A stretch of 64,000 bases of DNA from Maricurvus nonylphenolicus (lineage in GTDB: Bacteria > Pseudomonadota > Gammaproteobacteria > Pseudomonadales > Cellvibrionaceae), in assembly GCF_042854845.1 (NCBI RefSeq), contig NZ_AP031498.1, positions 1,736,001 to 1,800,000 on the forward strand, written 5' to 3'. The notes beneath the pieces are model-generated. The model ran no database searches and was not told the origin of the DNA. It saw only the letters and a list, made by a program, of their open reading frames with translations. Positions 17,825 through 26,731 of this stretch are shown here, piece by piece (position 1 is the stretch's first letter; each line of letters starts with the position of its first letter). Made by a program: the position numbers and the translations under genes.

Positions 17825-18169
17825 TTATCCTGCTACCGGCTGGCCGCGGTAGATTCTTTGAGGCTTTGATGCAGGCTTGGGGCTTTCTTCTGACACAGGT
17901 ATCAGTTGGGTTTGGCCTCGATACACCTTGGTGATAAAGCGTTCTTCAGGTACTTCGGTAGCTTCCAGTGCCTTTGGCCAGGGATCGCCAGCCATTTCGT
18001 ACAACTCTTTTATCAGCGTTTTTGTGACAGTATCATTGCAGTTCTGGTGAATTGGCAGCAAATCATGCAGAAGTTCGGGATTTGCCAGTTTGATGCCCGG
18101 TTTGCTGTCGCTGGGGGCTCGACGGCGAATTTCACGGACCAAATCAATCATCGGTTTGTTGAAATTCAT
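17825..18169 (-). CDS. Small protein of unknown function with C-terminal YRGQ repeats
   Basis: This 114-residue frame has a good AGGAG ribosome binding site 7 bases before its ATG. The N-terminal part (IDLVREIRRRAPSDSKPGIK, then LLHDLLPIHQNCNDTVTKTLIKELYEMAGDPW) looks like a small helical domain. The tail carries two similar pieces, VYRGQTQLIP and IYRGQPVAG, which recall the short DUF4278-type YRG repeats; that is a loose resemblance only. It stands alone between the DUF808 and PilZ genes. I consider it a real gene mainly because of its codon pattern and ribosome binding site. Confidence 0.6.
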   Translation of the reverse strand: MNFNKPMIDLVREIRRRAPSDSKPGIKLANPELLHDLLPIHQNCNDTVTKTLIKELYEMAGDPWPKALEATEVPEERFITKVYRGQTQLIPVSEESPKPASKPQRIYRGQPVAG

Positions 18170-18410
18170 GGGGGACTCCTAATGTCCATGCTATGCGGAA
18201 AAGCAACCAAGGCTATAAAACTCCCGGTTGTAATAAGACAAAAGCATTAATCGTGCCTGATCAGTTAGGGTAGCGATAATCTGGATCAAATCGTATTGCT
18301 GTAGATCCTACGGCCAAGAAACTGTTTATTTACGCGCCATTTTCTGTCTATACTGGTACTGACTTTGGGGTTATTACCCCTGAGTAAGCATAAGAATTAA
18401 AGGCAGAGTC

Positions 18411-18752
18411 GTGACTGTAGAGCAACGTAACTATTCCCGTTATAAAGTTGCCTGGCGCGCCAAAGTCGCTGTTCCTGGCAAGGGCCTGGTCAGGGGGCAG
18501 ATCAAAGGAGTGAGTTTGGCCGGGGGCTATTTAGAGTTTCCTTTCGCTATGCCCATCAACAGCGTGGTGCTGATGGAGGTTTATCCCTTCCTCGATGGCC
18601 AGGTGTATCCCGTACGCCTTCGTGCGCAGGTAATTTATGACACCCTGTTGTCGGAAAACCGTGGCCATGGCATGGGCCTTAAGGTGTTGGAAATTGCAGA
18701 TGCGGATCGCAAGGTGCTTACCCGAGCTATCAATGCATTGACTGTTGCCTGA
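18411..18752 (+). CDS. PilZ domain protein
   Basis: This 113-residue protein consists of one PilZ domain, the usual c-di-GMP receptor fold. The RxxxR motif is present as RNYSR (Arg6 and Arg10). The second motif, normally (D/N)xSxxG, reads GVSLAGG, so the acidic or amide residue is replaced by Gly. That could weaken binding. The start is a GTG at 18411 with AAAGGCAGAG upstream. It precedes the tandem HAD gene by about 35 bases on the same strand, so the two may be co-transcribed. Confidence 0.82.
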   Translation: MTVEQRNYSRYKVAWRAKVAVPGKGLVRGQIKGVSLAGGYLEFPFAMPINSVVLMEVYPFLDGQVYPVRLRAQVIYDTLLSENRGHGMGLKVLEIADADRKVLTRAINALTVA

Positions 18753-18787
18753 TCTATACTCCTTACTAAAGGACTCTAGATCAGGAG

Positions 18788-20501
18788 ATGGCTTATCTCT
18801 TCTTCCCCGTTAGTTTTCCCCCGCGTACTGTTATTTGATTGGCATGGCACTCTGGTGAATACCTTGGATGCCATGTACAAAGCCATTGAGGATATGCTGC
18901 CGAGGCTGGAAGAGCTGGATCTGATTGATCGGATCAAACCTGCTGAAGAGGCCGCATCTCAAGACGATGAAAAACTGGTGCGTTATATCCGCATCTATCG
19001 TCACCTGCATCCCAAAATCCTTGCTGAGCAGCGGGTGTCCCGAACCGATATTTTTGATGCGCTGTTTGGTGATGACACGGTTGCGACTTCCATTGCACAT
19101 CGCGCCTATAACGACAGTTACCGTGAACACTATGGTGATGTAACACCGTATCAGGACGGTGTGTATGATTTCCTCTGCTGTTTAAAGCAAGCCGGTATTA
19201 AGCTGGGGGTGGTGACCAATCGCATTCGTGAATTCCTTGATCATGAGTTGATGGCTGTAGGGTGGCAGGATATTTTTGATATCACCTATTGTGGCAATGA
19301 AGCCGAATCATACAAACCGGCACCGAGTCCTCTGCTGGAAGTGATGGCAAAGCTGGGTGTTAGCCCCGGTCCGGATATTTGGTATGTCGGGGATAGCGTT
19401 ACCGATATGGTGACGGCGAAAGAGGCGGGGATTCCCGGCGTTTTTTATAACGCCGGGCTTTGGAGTCAGGATGCCATCGCCAAGATGTTTTACGACCCCG
19501 GCCGCGAGCGATATTACCCGGCGGCTTTGGTGGATGACTTTGATCAGTTACTGGATTTAATGATTGAGGTTTCTCTACAAGGTGAGTCTCGGTGTATTCG
19601 TGCTAGCCGTCCCGAGCGTCTGCCGGCTCGCCAGCCGCCGCCACCGCGTATTGAACCCGATTGGCATCCGGCCGTTGTGAATCTTACCCCACCGGAAATT
19701 ATTCTGTTTGACTGGCATGCCACCTTGGCTGATACCCTTGATGCCATGTATCACGCGGTAGATGATATGTTGCCGGAGCTCGAGGAAATGGGGTTGCTGG
19801 ATAAACTGGTGGCAGCGGAAGACTGTAAATCCCCGGAAGACATTAAACTGCTGGAACATGTGAAAGCCTACGGCAAGTTGCATCCTAAGATAAAAATAGA
19901 CCGTAAAATTTCACGCACCGATATTTTTGAAGTGTTGTTTGGTGAAAATGATGTCGCTAAACGTCGCGCCCATAAAGAGTTTAATCGTCACTATCGAAAC
20001 TATTTTGGTACCGTATTGCCTTTCGAACCCAATATCAAAAATATGCTGATGGGATTGCGGGAACTGAATTTAAAAGTTGGGGTGATTACCAATCGTGACC
20101 GTGAGTTTTTTATGCACGAACTGTCGGTGATTGAAGACACAGGTTGGGCAGAACTGTTTGATACCTGTATCTGTGGTGATGATACCGAACGGCGTAAGCC
20201 CCATATCGATCAGATAGAAAAAGCATTGCAAAACCTGCACGAACCCATTCACCCCAACGTTTGGTATGTTGGCGATAGTACGACAGATACTATCGCCTCT
20301 AAAACCGCAGGCATTACCAGTGTTTTCTTTAATGGTGCGCAATGGGATCAACCCTGGTTAAGCAAAATTTTCCCCGGTAATGAGCGTTATCCGCATAAGC
20401 CGGATGTTGTGGTCAACGACTTTTCGGAGTTTTGGGCACTGGTGTTAACCTGTCGTAAGAAAGCGGCTGCAGAAAAATACCGTGCTAGAGATGCTTCTTG
20501 A
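18788..20501 (+). CDS. Tandem HAD-like protein with two HAD domains and an apparent frameshift at its start
   Basis: Two HAD domains lie in tandem (roughly 18831-19560 and 19700-20440), with clear sequence likeness between the halves. Each has motif I (FDWHGTL, FDWHATL), motif II (VVTNR, VITNR), a Lys motif (ESYKPAP, ERRKPH) and motif IV (YVGDS.TD). In both, the second Asp of DxDGT is His, so a normal phosphatase mechanism is doubtful. The frame of the body has no ATG, GTG or TTG upstream of motif I; it is closed by a TAG at 18777-18779 and its first usable start (GTG at 18855) would cut motif I off. An ATG at 18788 lies one frame away and joins perfectly if one C is removed from the TTTTCCCCCG run (18814-18823). 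The 3' end overlaps the convergent AraC gene by 17 bases. Confidence 0.75.
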
Positions 20502-21483
20502 ACTCAGCGGGGGAGATGCCTGTCCAGCGAATAAAAGCGCGACGGAAATTGGATACATCGTGAAAGCCCAGCAGCTCGGCGGTGTGTTGTACCGATAGGC
20601 TCGGATCACGCAGATAGGTTTCAGCCAGTTGCTGGCGCACACTGTCGAGAATATCCTGAAATGACGTATGCTCTTCCTCCAGACGACGTCGAAAGGTGCG
20701 GGTACTCATATGGAAGTGTTCAGCGGTTTGTTGCAGGGAGGCAAACTGCTGTGAGGCGATCAGGTAGCTGCGAACTTTTTCTTCTAACCCTGTACTGGCT
20801 TCCATTTGTGCCAGTAATTGATCGCATTGACGCTCGTACATTTGCAGCATGACCGGGTTGGCATAAACAGGTTTTTCATCCAGCCATTGCTTATCAATAC
20901 TGATCTTACAGGTATCACTGTCAAAATAAATAGCGTTGCCCATTAATGCCCGGTATTGATCTACATGGGGTGGGGCAGGATAGTCGAGATAAATTTCGCA
21001 TTCAAAATCATCCCGATGCAGTAAGTGTTTGATCGAGCTGATAACACCTGAAAAAAACAATTCACAATCGTCGTTATGACCGAGCAATGCTTGTGGACGG
21101 CGCTGATACTCAACCTCGATATGCTGACTGTCCTGGTGAGCACTAAGCGTAATGTCTTTAAACAACAGGCGGTGATATTTCATCAACAGATCGATAGCCT
21201 GCTGGATGGTATGGCAGCTCATCAGGGCGTAACCCAAAACGCCATGGGCGGTTAATGTCAGGTGTTCACCAAAGTAGAGGCACAGGGCTGACTCGTTAGT
21301 CAGTTGTTTGGCTTCCACAATCAGGGATTGTAATTGTTCGGTGGTGATTCGTTGATTGGCATCTGCCAAATCAGACGCTTTGATCTTTACTGAATGAAGC
21401 AATTGGTTGCGGTTGGCACCGTATTCCTCGGCAACATCGGCCAGTATGGCTGCGTAGCTGATGGGGAATTCCAGTAAATCCAT
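20485..21483 (-). CDS. AraC family transcriptional regulator
   Basis: This protein of about 332 residues has an N-terminal AraC_E-type (arabinose-binding domain-like) region, with FPISYAAILADVAEEYGANR and LTLTAHGVLGYALMSCHTIQ. The C-terminal double helix-turn-helix has FASLQQTAEHFHMSTRTFRR and AELLGFHDVSNFRRAFIRWT. The start at 21483 has CAGGAAGCAG upstream; a longer frame to 21525 is less likely. It is divergent from the diiron protein gene (138 bases between starts), so it may control that gene. Its inducer is unknown. Confidence 0.9.
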   Translation of the reverse strand: MDLLEFPISYAAILADVAEEYGANRNQLLHSVKIKASDLADANQRITTEQLQSLIVEAKQLTNESALCLYFGEHLTLTAHGVLGYALMSCHTIQQAIDLLMKYHRLLFKDITLSAHQDSQHIEVEYQRRPQALLGHNDDCELFFSGVISSIKHLLHRDDFECEIYLDYPAPPHVDQYRALMGNAIYFDSDTCKISIDKQWLDEKPVYANPVMLQMYERQCDQLLAQMEASTGLEEKVRSYLIASQQFASLQQTAEHFHMSTRTFRRRLEEEHTSFQDILDSVRQQLAETYLRDPSLSVQHTAELLGFHDVSNFRRAFIRWTGISPAEFKKHL

Positions 21484-21621
21484 ACTCTGCTTCCTGTAGT
21501 CGCACTTCTGTTTGGGGTTGGCCATAAATGACCAATCTTATGGCAAAAGATAACCTTGAGAGGACGGGGTTGGCAAGCAAAACTTATAACACCAAAAATA
21601 ATGTTTATAAGAGAGAGTGAT

Positions 21622-22725
21622 ATGCCTGCACAAATAGTTGCTAACGCCCCAAGGGATCTGCGCTTCTTCGATACCGCGTCAAGTATCGAGGTCGATCACA
21701 TGGATATCGAGCTGGATGAACAAGCGGTCAATGAGGTCGCAGAGATCTTTAAAACTCCACTCACCGGCAGTTTTAACTGGGACTACCGTTTACAGGAAGA
21801 TCGCATCCAGAAACTCTATGAGCTGGGTAAGGAGCTTAACTGGAACGCCAGTACTGATCTGGATTGGAGTAAACCAATCGGTGAGGCGCCCACTGAAATT
21901 CGTATTATCCAGAGTGGTTTCTCTGAATATCAGCCGTTTCTTGATCTGTCTGAAGAGCGCCAGTTGGAATTTATTCGACATTCGGAAGCCTGGACCGATT
22001 CACAATTTTTACATGGCGAACAGGGCGCTCTGTTGGTAGCCTCTCAGCTGGTATCCTGTGCACCTACCTACAACGCCAAACTGTATGCCGCTTCTCAAAC
22101 CTTTGATGAAGCCCGTCACGTCGAAACCTTTAACCGTTACTTGCAGCAAAAGAAAAAACTGATGTATCCCATTGATGGGGCATTGAAAAATATTATCGAT
22201 AAAATTCTCACCGACGAGCGCTGGGATCTTAAATTTATTGGTATGCAGGTCGTTATCGAAGGCCTGGCTTTGGCGGCGTTTACCACCATGAAGGAACTGG
22301 TCAATCCAGAAGGGTTTAAGCACGATATGCTGCACCTGATTATTCGTGATGAAGCCCGCCACGTAGCCTTTGGTATTCACTACCTGGCCGAATATGTACA
22401 AACTCTCAGCCAGGAAGAAAAAGAGGATAGAGCAGAATTTGCCTATCAGGCCTGTGTCGTGAGCCGTGAGCGTTTGGTACCAACCGATGTCTTTCGTGAG
22501 TTTGGTTTTGATGTGGAAGAGGCGCGTCAGGTCTTTCTTGATGGCGGTGCGGCAGCCCATTTCCGCAAGTTGTTGTTCTCCCGTGTGATTCCCAACCTGC
22601 GCCGTATTGGGTTACTGACTGATCGTATTCGTCCCAAGTTTGAAGCACTGGGTATCCTTGAATATGAAAATATGCCCGATGATGGCGAGATCGATTGGGC
22701 AGAACTCAGCAAGCCACTGTATTAA
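21622..22725 (+). CDS. Ferritin-like diiron protein (R2/AurF-like oxygenase candidate)
   Basis: This 367-residue helical protein holds a complete set of likely diiron ligands: Glu133 in HGEQGALLV, Glu163 and His166 in DEARHVETF, Glu213 in VIEGLALAAF, and Glu244 and His247 in DEARHVAFG. This is the carboxylate-bridged pattern of ribonucleotide reductase R2-like and N-oxygenase-like proteins, which activate oxygen. No Tyr-radical or reductase partner is obvious nearby. The ATG at 21622 with a GAGAGAG site is a better start than frame-open sequence from 21556. The divergent AraC gene is a likely regulator. A perfect palindromic repeat/terminator follows at 22734. Confidence 0.85.
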   Translation: MPAQIVANAPRDLRFFDTASSIEVDHMDIELDEQAVNEVAEIFKTPLTGSFNWDYRLQEDRIQKLYELGKELNWNASTDLDWSKPIGEAPTEIRIIQSGFSEYQPFLDLSEERQLEFIRHSEAWTDSQFLHGEQGALLVASQLVSCAPTYNAKLYAASQTFDEARHVETFNRYLQQKKKLMYPIDGALKNIIDKILTDERWDLKFIGMQVVIEGLALAAFTTMKELVNPEGFKHDMLHLIIRDEARHVAFGIHYLAEYVQTLSQEEKEDRAEFAYQACVVSRERLVPTDVFREFGFDVEEARQVFLDGGAAAHFRKLLFSRVIPNLRRIGLLTDRIRPKFEALGILEYENMPDDGEIDWAELSKPLY

Positions 22726-22733
22726 TCTCACCC

Positions 22734-22770
22734 GGGGTCTGACCCTACGGGTCAGACCCCATTTCTTTTT
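22734..22770 (+). terminator. GGGTCTGACCC palindrome, copy 2, acting as terminator
   Basis: Perfect 12-base arms (22734-22745 and 22749-22760) flank a 3-base loop, followed by ATTTCTTTTT. It is the exact form of the repeat also seen at 6249 and, as a half, at 44255. It sits just after the diiron protein gene and so may end that transcript. Confidence 0.75.
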
Positions 22771-22785
22771 CCAGAAAACTGGCAT

Positions 22786-22796
22786 CTAAAGTCAAG
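22786..22796 (+). promoter_or_regulatory. CTAAAGTCAAG element upstream of the sulfatase gene
   Basis: The 11-base string is identical to that at 40776-40786 upstream of the envelope operon. Related forms lie before the DUF3604 and TonB receptor genes. It is about 70 bases before the sulfatase start. It is proposed as a site for the AraC regulator encoded at 39681-40688; binding is inferred. Confidence 0.4.
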
Positions 22797-22865
22797 TATC
22801 TGCAAATAAAATCCCCTAATGTTGATCATTGTTGAAAAACTTTCGCTCATAGTTAAGGTATTTTG

Positions 22866-24398
22866 ATGTCACTATTTACACGAATCCTGCTCTTATCTTC
22901 TCTGGTACTTTCCTGGTCGGCAGCCGCTAACCAGGACAAACCCAATATCCTTGTCATTATGGGAGACGATATTGGTTTCTCCAATATCAGTCACCTGAGC
23001 TTTGGCATGATGGGATATAAAACCCCCAATATTGACCGCATTGCCAAAGAGGGCATGCTGTTTACCGATTACTACGGTGAGCAGAGTTGTACTGCCGGGC
23101 GCTCCGCGTTTATCACCGGGCAGATACCGGTAAGGACGGGGCTGACCAAGGTGGGGATTCCGGGTTCACCTTTGGGTATTCAAAAAGAAGATCCAACCCT
23201 GGCGGAGCTACTCAAACCGCACGGTTATATGACCGGTCAGTTCGGTAAAAACCATTTGGGGGATCGGGATAAGTTCTTGCCGACAAACCACGGCTTCGAT
23301 GAATTCTACGGCAATCTCTATCACCTTAATGCCGAAGAAGAGCCAGAGAATCCCAATTATCCCAAAGATCCGATGTTTAAAAAGATGTTTGGACCGCGAG
23401 GGGTGATTCGCTCCTATGCCGATGGCCGTGTCGAAGACAGTGGCCCCTTAACCAAGAAGCGTATGGAAACAGTGGATGAGGAATTTCTCGATGCGGGCAT
23501 GAACTTTATCGATCGAGCGGCGAAAGCGAAAAAGCCCTTCTTTGTCTGGTTTAATTCCAGCCGTATGCATTACAACACCCATGTACCCGATGAATACAGT
23601 GGCCGCTCTGGATTAAACTTTTACGCCGACGGCATGTTGCAACATGATGATCATGTCGGCGCACTGCTTAATCAGCTGGATAAGTTGGGGTTAACCGAGA
23701 ACACCATTGTGGTCTATACCACCGACAATGGCCCGCATTTGAATGAATGGCCCGATGCGGGTATTTCCCCATTCCGTGGTGAGAAAAATACCAACTGGGA
23801 AGGTGGTTTCCGGGTACCAGCCCTGGTTCGCTGGCCCAATAAAATTGCGGCGGGATCTGTATCAAACAGTGTCATGGCTCATCTGGATTGGGTACCAACA
23901 CTGATGGCAGCTGTCGGTGATACAGAGATTAAAAAGAAACTGCAGAAAGGTCATACCATCGGTGATATGACTTATAAAGTGCACCTGGATGGCTACAATA
24001 TGCTGCCTCATCTGATGGGGCGGGAAGAGGAGGGTAGGCGTAAGGAGTTCTTCTACTTCAGTGATGATGGTCTGTTAACCGGCTTGCGATATAACGACCG
24101 CTGGAAATTGGTATTCGCCGAACAGCGGGCTAAAGAGATGCAAGTCTGGCGTGAGCCTTTTGTACAATTACGTATTCCGCTGATTTTTGATTTGCGTATG
24201 GATCCCTATGAAAGGGCGCAACATAACTCCAATCAGTTCAATCACTGGCAAACGCAAAACCAGTTCCTGGCTATGCCAGCATTGCCGATCGTAGGTAAGT
24301 TTGTCGCCAGCTTTAAACGCTTTCCTGCCAGGCAGAAACCGGCCAAATTTAATGTGGAAGATATCACCAAGGCGATCGAGTACTCGATTAAGCAGTGA
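22866..24398 (+). CDS. Exported sulfatase (arylsulfatase-like)
   Basis: This protein of about 510 residues begins with a signal peptide ending around SAAA (residues 18-21). It carries NILVIMGDD near residue 27, which holds metal-binding Asp residues, and the formylglycine motif SCTAGR with Cys75. The site is CxAxR, a known variant of CxPxR. Further landmarks are GQFGKNHLGDR and YTTDNGP. Family members hydrolyse sulfate esters in the periplasm. The maturing enzyme (FGE or anSME) is not in the window. The ATG at 22866 has AAGG upstream. It is first in the block leading to the two DUF3604 genes, with a terminator-like hairpin after it. Confidence 0.9.
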   Translation: MSLFTRILLLSSLVLSWSAAANQDKPNILVIMGDDIGFSNISHLSFGMMGYKTPNIDRIAKEGMLFTDYYGEQSCTAGRSAFITGQIPVRTGLTKVGIPGSPLGIQKEDPTLAELLKPHGYMTGQFGKNHLGDRDKFLPTNHGFDEFYGNLYHLNAEEEPENPNYPKDPMFKKMFGPRGVIRSYADGRVEDSGPLTKKRMETVDEEFLDAGMNFIDRAAKAKKPFFVWFNSSRMHYNTHVPDEYSGRSGLNFYADGMLQHDDHVGALLNQLDKLGLTENTIVVYTTDNGPHLNEWPDAGISPFRGEKNTNWEGGFRVPALVRWPNKIAAGSVSNSVMAHLDWVPTLMAAVGDTEIKKKLQKGHTIGDMTYKVHLDGYNMLPHLMGREEEGRRKEFFYFSDDGLLTGLRYNDRWKLVFAEQRAKEMQVWREPFVQLRIPLIFDLRMDPYERAQHNSNQFNHWQTQNQFLAMPALPIVGKFVASFKRFPARQKPAKFNVEDITKAIEYSIKQ

Positions 24399-24413
24399 TT
24401 GCTAAGCTAGTGA

Positions 24414-24460
24414 GCAGCCCCTGTTTATAACGTGCAGGGGCTGCAATGCAAATTTTTGTA
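24414..24460 (+). terminator. Terminator-like hairpin after the sulfatase gene
   Basis: Perfect 10-base arms GCAGCCCCTG (24414-24423) and CAGGGGCTGC (24435-24444) are followed by an A/T-rich stretch with a short T run (24453-24457). It probably ends or attenuates the sulfatase transcript before the DUF3604 promoter. Confidence 0.65.
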
Positions 24461-24469
24461 AATTTACCC

Positions 24470-24500
24470 CAAAGTCAACTTGAAGGTATTAGAAGTCAAG
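24470..24500 (+). promoter_or_regulatory. Paired AGTCAA elements upstream of the first DUF3604 gene
   Basis: CAAAGTCAAC (24470-24479) and TAGAAGTCAAG (24490-24500) carry the shared AGTCAA core 21 bases apart, or two helical turns. This fits the paired direct half-sites used by AraC-family proteins. The pair lies 60-90 bases before the ATG at 24560. The link to a particular regulator is inferred. Confidence 0.45.
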
Positions 24501-24559
24501 TTTGAGCCCGTGGTTTCCATTATCGTAACTCTCAAATAACGTAATATAGAGGTGGGGAT

Positions 24560-26722
24560 ATGGCAGCCAGTTTGGGCGGCAAGCTAAGCAGCAATTATCG
24601 TAGCAACAAGAAAACAAGACTGGTTGCTGCCGTTAGTGGTTTATTGGCAGGTGTTGGTTTTTTCGCTGAAGCTGCAGATAAACACATTCTTTTTGGTGAT
24701 ACTCACGTCCATTCTACCTACTCTGCCGATGCTTTTTCCGGAACCTTGCCGATGAAGCATGGCGCCAGCGGCGCATTTCCGCCCGCTGATGCCTGTGATT
24801 ATGCGCGTTATGTTTCTCAAATTGATTTTTATTTTCTAACCGATCACGCCGAGTCTTATCTACCTGAATACTGGCAGGATGCTATTGATTCGGTCCAGCG
24901 TTGCAGCCAACAGCGCGATGGTGTGAATGGGGATTTGGTTGCCTTTATTGGTTGGGAATGGAGTCAGGTAGGCGAAACTCCAGAAACCCATTACGGTCAT
25001 CATAACGTCCTGTTTAAGGATATTGATAGGGATAAGATTCCTGCTCGTCCAATTGGCGCAGGCGGTGTTGCCACCCTGGGGTTGCGCGAGAGTGCCAATA
25101 TGTTGCCCTGGTGGTTGGGATATCTCGATTTCCCCAATAGAGAGAGGTATCAAGAGTACCGTAACTTCGGTAAGGCCTTGGCCAAGGTGCCAGAGTGCCA
25201 AAGCGGTGTACCTAGCCCTGAGTTGCCTGCTGAATGTGTTGAGCTGGCCTGGGATCCCCAAGAGCTGTTTCAGAAGCTGGATGAGTGGGGATTCGAAACC
25301 TTGGTTGTACCTCACGGTTCAGCCTGGGGAATCTATACGCCGCCCGGTGCCTCCTGGGAGCATCAGCTGCAGGAAAAATATCATGACCCGGACAAGATGC
25401 GTTTAATTGAAGTGTATTCCGGTCATGGTAATTCAGAAAATTATCATTCCTTCCGTGCTCGCCCGTTTGATGAAAACGGTAATCCTTATTGTGTTGAACC
25501 CACCGTGGAGTATCTACCATCCTGTTGGCAGGCCGGTGAAATTATTCGTGAACGCTGTTTAAAGTCAGGCGAAGCCGAGTCTGAGTGCGAGCAGCGTGCG
25601 GCTAAGGCCAGAAAGGATTATGTTGATGTTCCCCATGTTGGTGGCTGGAAAGCGATTCCCGGAACCGAGGTTAAAGATTGGCTGGACTCGGGTCAGGCGC
25701 GCAATATGTATATGCCTGCCTTTAACTATCGGCCGATGAAATCCGTGCAGTATGGCCTGGCATTAAGGAATTTTGAAAACCCAGAATCACCGCTCGGCTA
25801 CTCCTGGGGCTTTATAGGTTCCAGTGATACCCACACCTCACGTGCCGGCCACGGTTTTAAGGAATACTTGCGTATCAACAGCACCGAGGCGGGTAACCGA
25901 TCCGGCAGAAGCCAGTGGTGGAATGATCTACTCTTTAGAGATGAAGAACCCGTGGCTGAATCTGTCTCAATCGCTCACAAAGACTTAACGAGTTTGGGGT
26001 TCGGATTGACGGAAACAGAGAGGCGCAGTTCTTTCTTGTCTTTAGGTGGCCTGGTGGCGGTACATGCGGAGAGCAAAACTCGGGATGCCATTTGGCAGGC
26101 TATGCAGCGCAAAGAGGTGTATGGCACCTCGGGCGCACGTATCAATCTATGGTTTGATCTACTGCAGGAAGAAGGAGGTTCTATTCCCATGGGGGGAGAG
26201 GTTGCTATGCAAAACAGCCCGCGTTTCCGTGTAAAAGCGTTGGGGGCGTTCAAACAATTACCGGGCTGCTCTGAGCAGGTTAAACAGGAATTGGGCAGTA
26301 AGTCATTGCAGCGATTGGCGCAAGGGGAATGCTTTAACCCTTCCGATGAGCGTCACCGAATTACCCAAATTGAAGTGGTGCGTATTCGTCCGCAGCAATT
26401 TGCCGGTGAAGATATCGAATCGTTGATTGAAGATAAGTGGCTGGTATTACCTTGTGACGATCAGGGCTTGGGCTGCATGGTGGAGTTTAGTGATGACGAC
26501 TTTCCAGACTCACAACGCGATGCGCTCTATTACGTCAGGGCTATCCAGGAGACCACTGATCGGGTGAATGGTAAAAACTTGCGTACAACCTTTGATACAT
26601 CAGGCAAGGCTGTCTCGCTTGACCCATGTTACGGTGACAATCGAACCGCTAAGGAAGATAACTGTCTTTCCCCGGTAGGGCATAGGGCATGGTCATCGCC
26701 CATCTTTGTTAGTTACAAATAA
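24560..26722 (+). CDS. DUF3604 protein, exported, PHP-like metal site (copy 1)
   Basis: This 720-residue protein starts with a basic and hydrophobic export signal ending near AEAAD (residues 36-40). The mature body has motifs in the order expected for a PHP-type metal centre: HxH at 49-51 (FGDTHVHSTYS), Asp95-His96 (FLTDHAESY), GWEWSQ, HHNVLF, VVPHGSAWG and SSDTHTSRAGHG. The family is uncharacterised, so hydrolase activity is an inference from these ligands. It has no pseudogene signs. The paralogue at 26732 starts 9 bases after its stop, so the pair is one transcript. The GAGGTGGGG site supports the ATG at 24560. Confidence 0.85.
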   Translation: MAASLGGKLSSNYRSNKKTRLVAAVSGLLAGVGFFAEAADKHILFGDTHVHSTYSADAFSGTLPMKHGASGAFPPADACDYARYVSQIDFYFLTDHAESYLPEYWQDAIDSVQRCSQQRDGVNGDLVAFIGWEWSQVGETPETHYGHHNVLFKDIDRDKIPARPIGAGGVATLGLRESANMLPWWLGYLDFPNRERYQEYRNFGKALAKVPECQSGVPSPELPAECVELAWDPQELFQKLDEWGFETLVVPHGSAWGIYTPPGASWEHQLQEKYHDPDKMRLIEVYSGHGNSENYHSFRARPFDENGNPYCVEPTVEYLPSCWQAGEIIRERCLKSGEAESECEQRAAKARKDYVDVPHVGGWKAIPGTEVKDWLDSGQARNMYMPAFNYRPMKSVQYGLALRNFENPESPLGYSWGFIGSSDTHTSRAGHGFKEYLRINSTEAGNRSGRSQWWNDLLFRDEEPVAESVSIAHKDLTSLGFGLTETERRSSFLSLGGLVAVHAESKTRDAIWQAMQRKEVYGTSGARINLWFDLLQEEGGSIPMGGEVAMQNSPRFRVKALGAFKQLPGCSEQVKQELGSKSLQRLAQGECFNPSDERHRITQIEVVRIRPQQFAGEDIESLIEDKWLVLPCDDQGLGCMVEFSDDDFPDSQRDALYYVRAIQETTDRVNGKNLRTTFDTSGKAVSLDPCYGDNRTAKEDNCLSPVGHRAWSSPIFVSYK

Positions 26723-26731
26723 GGCTATAGC

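Noticed and set aside
17752..17934. Small hydrophobic frame after the DUF808 gene
   Set aside because: It overlaps the better supported minus-strand gene at 17825 and lacks a good ribosome binding site.
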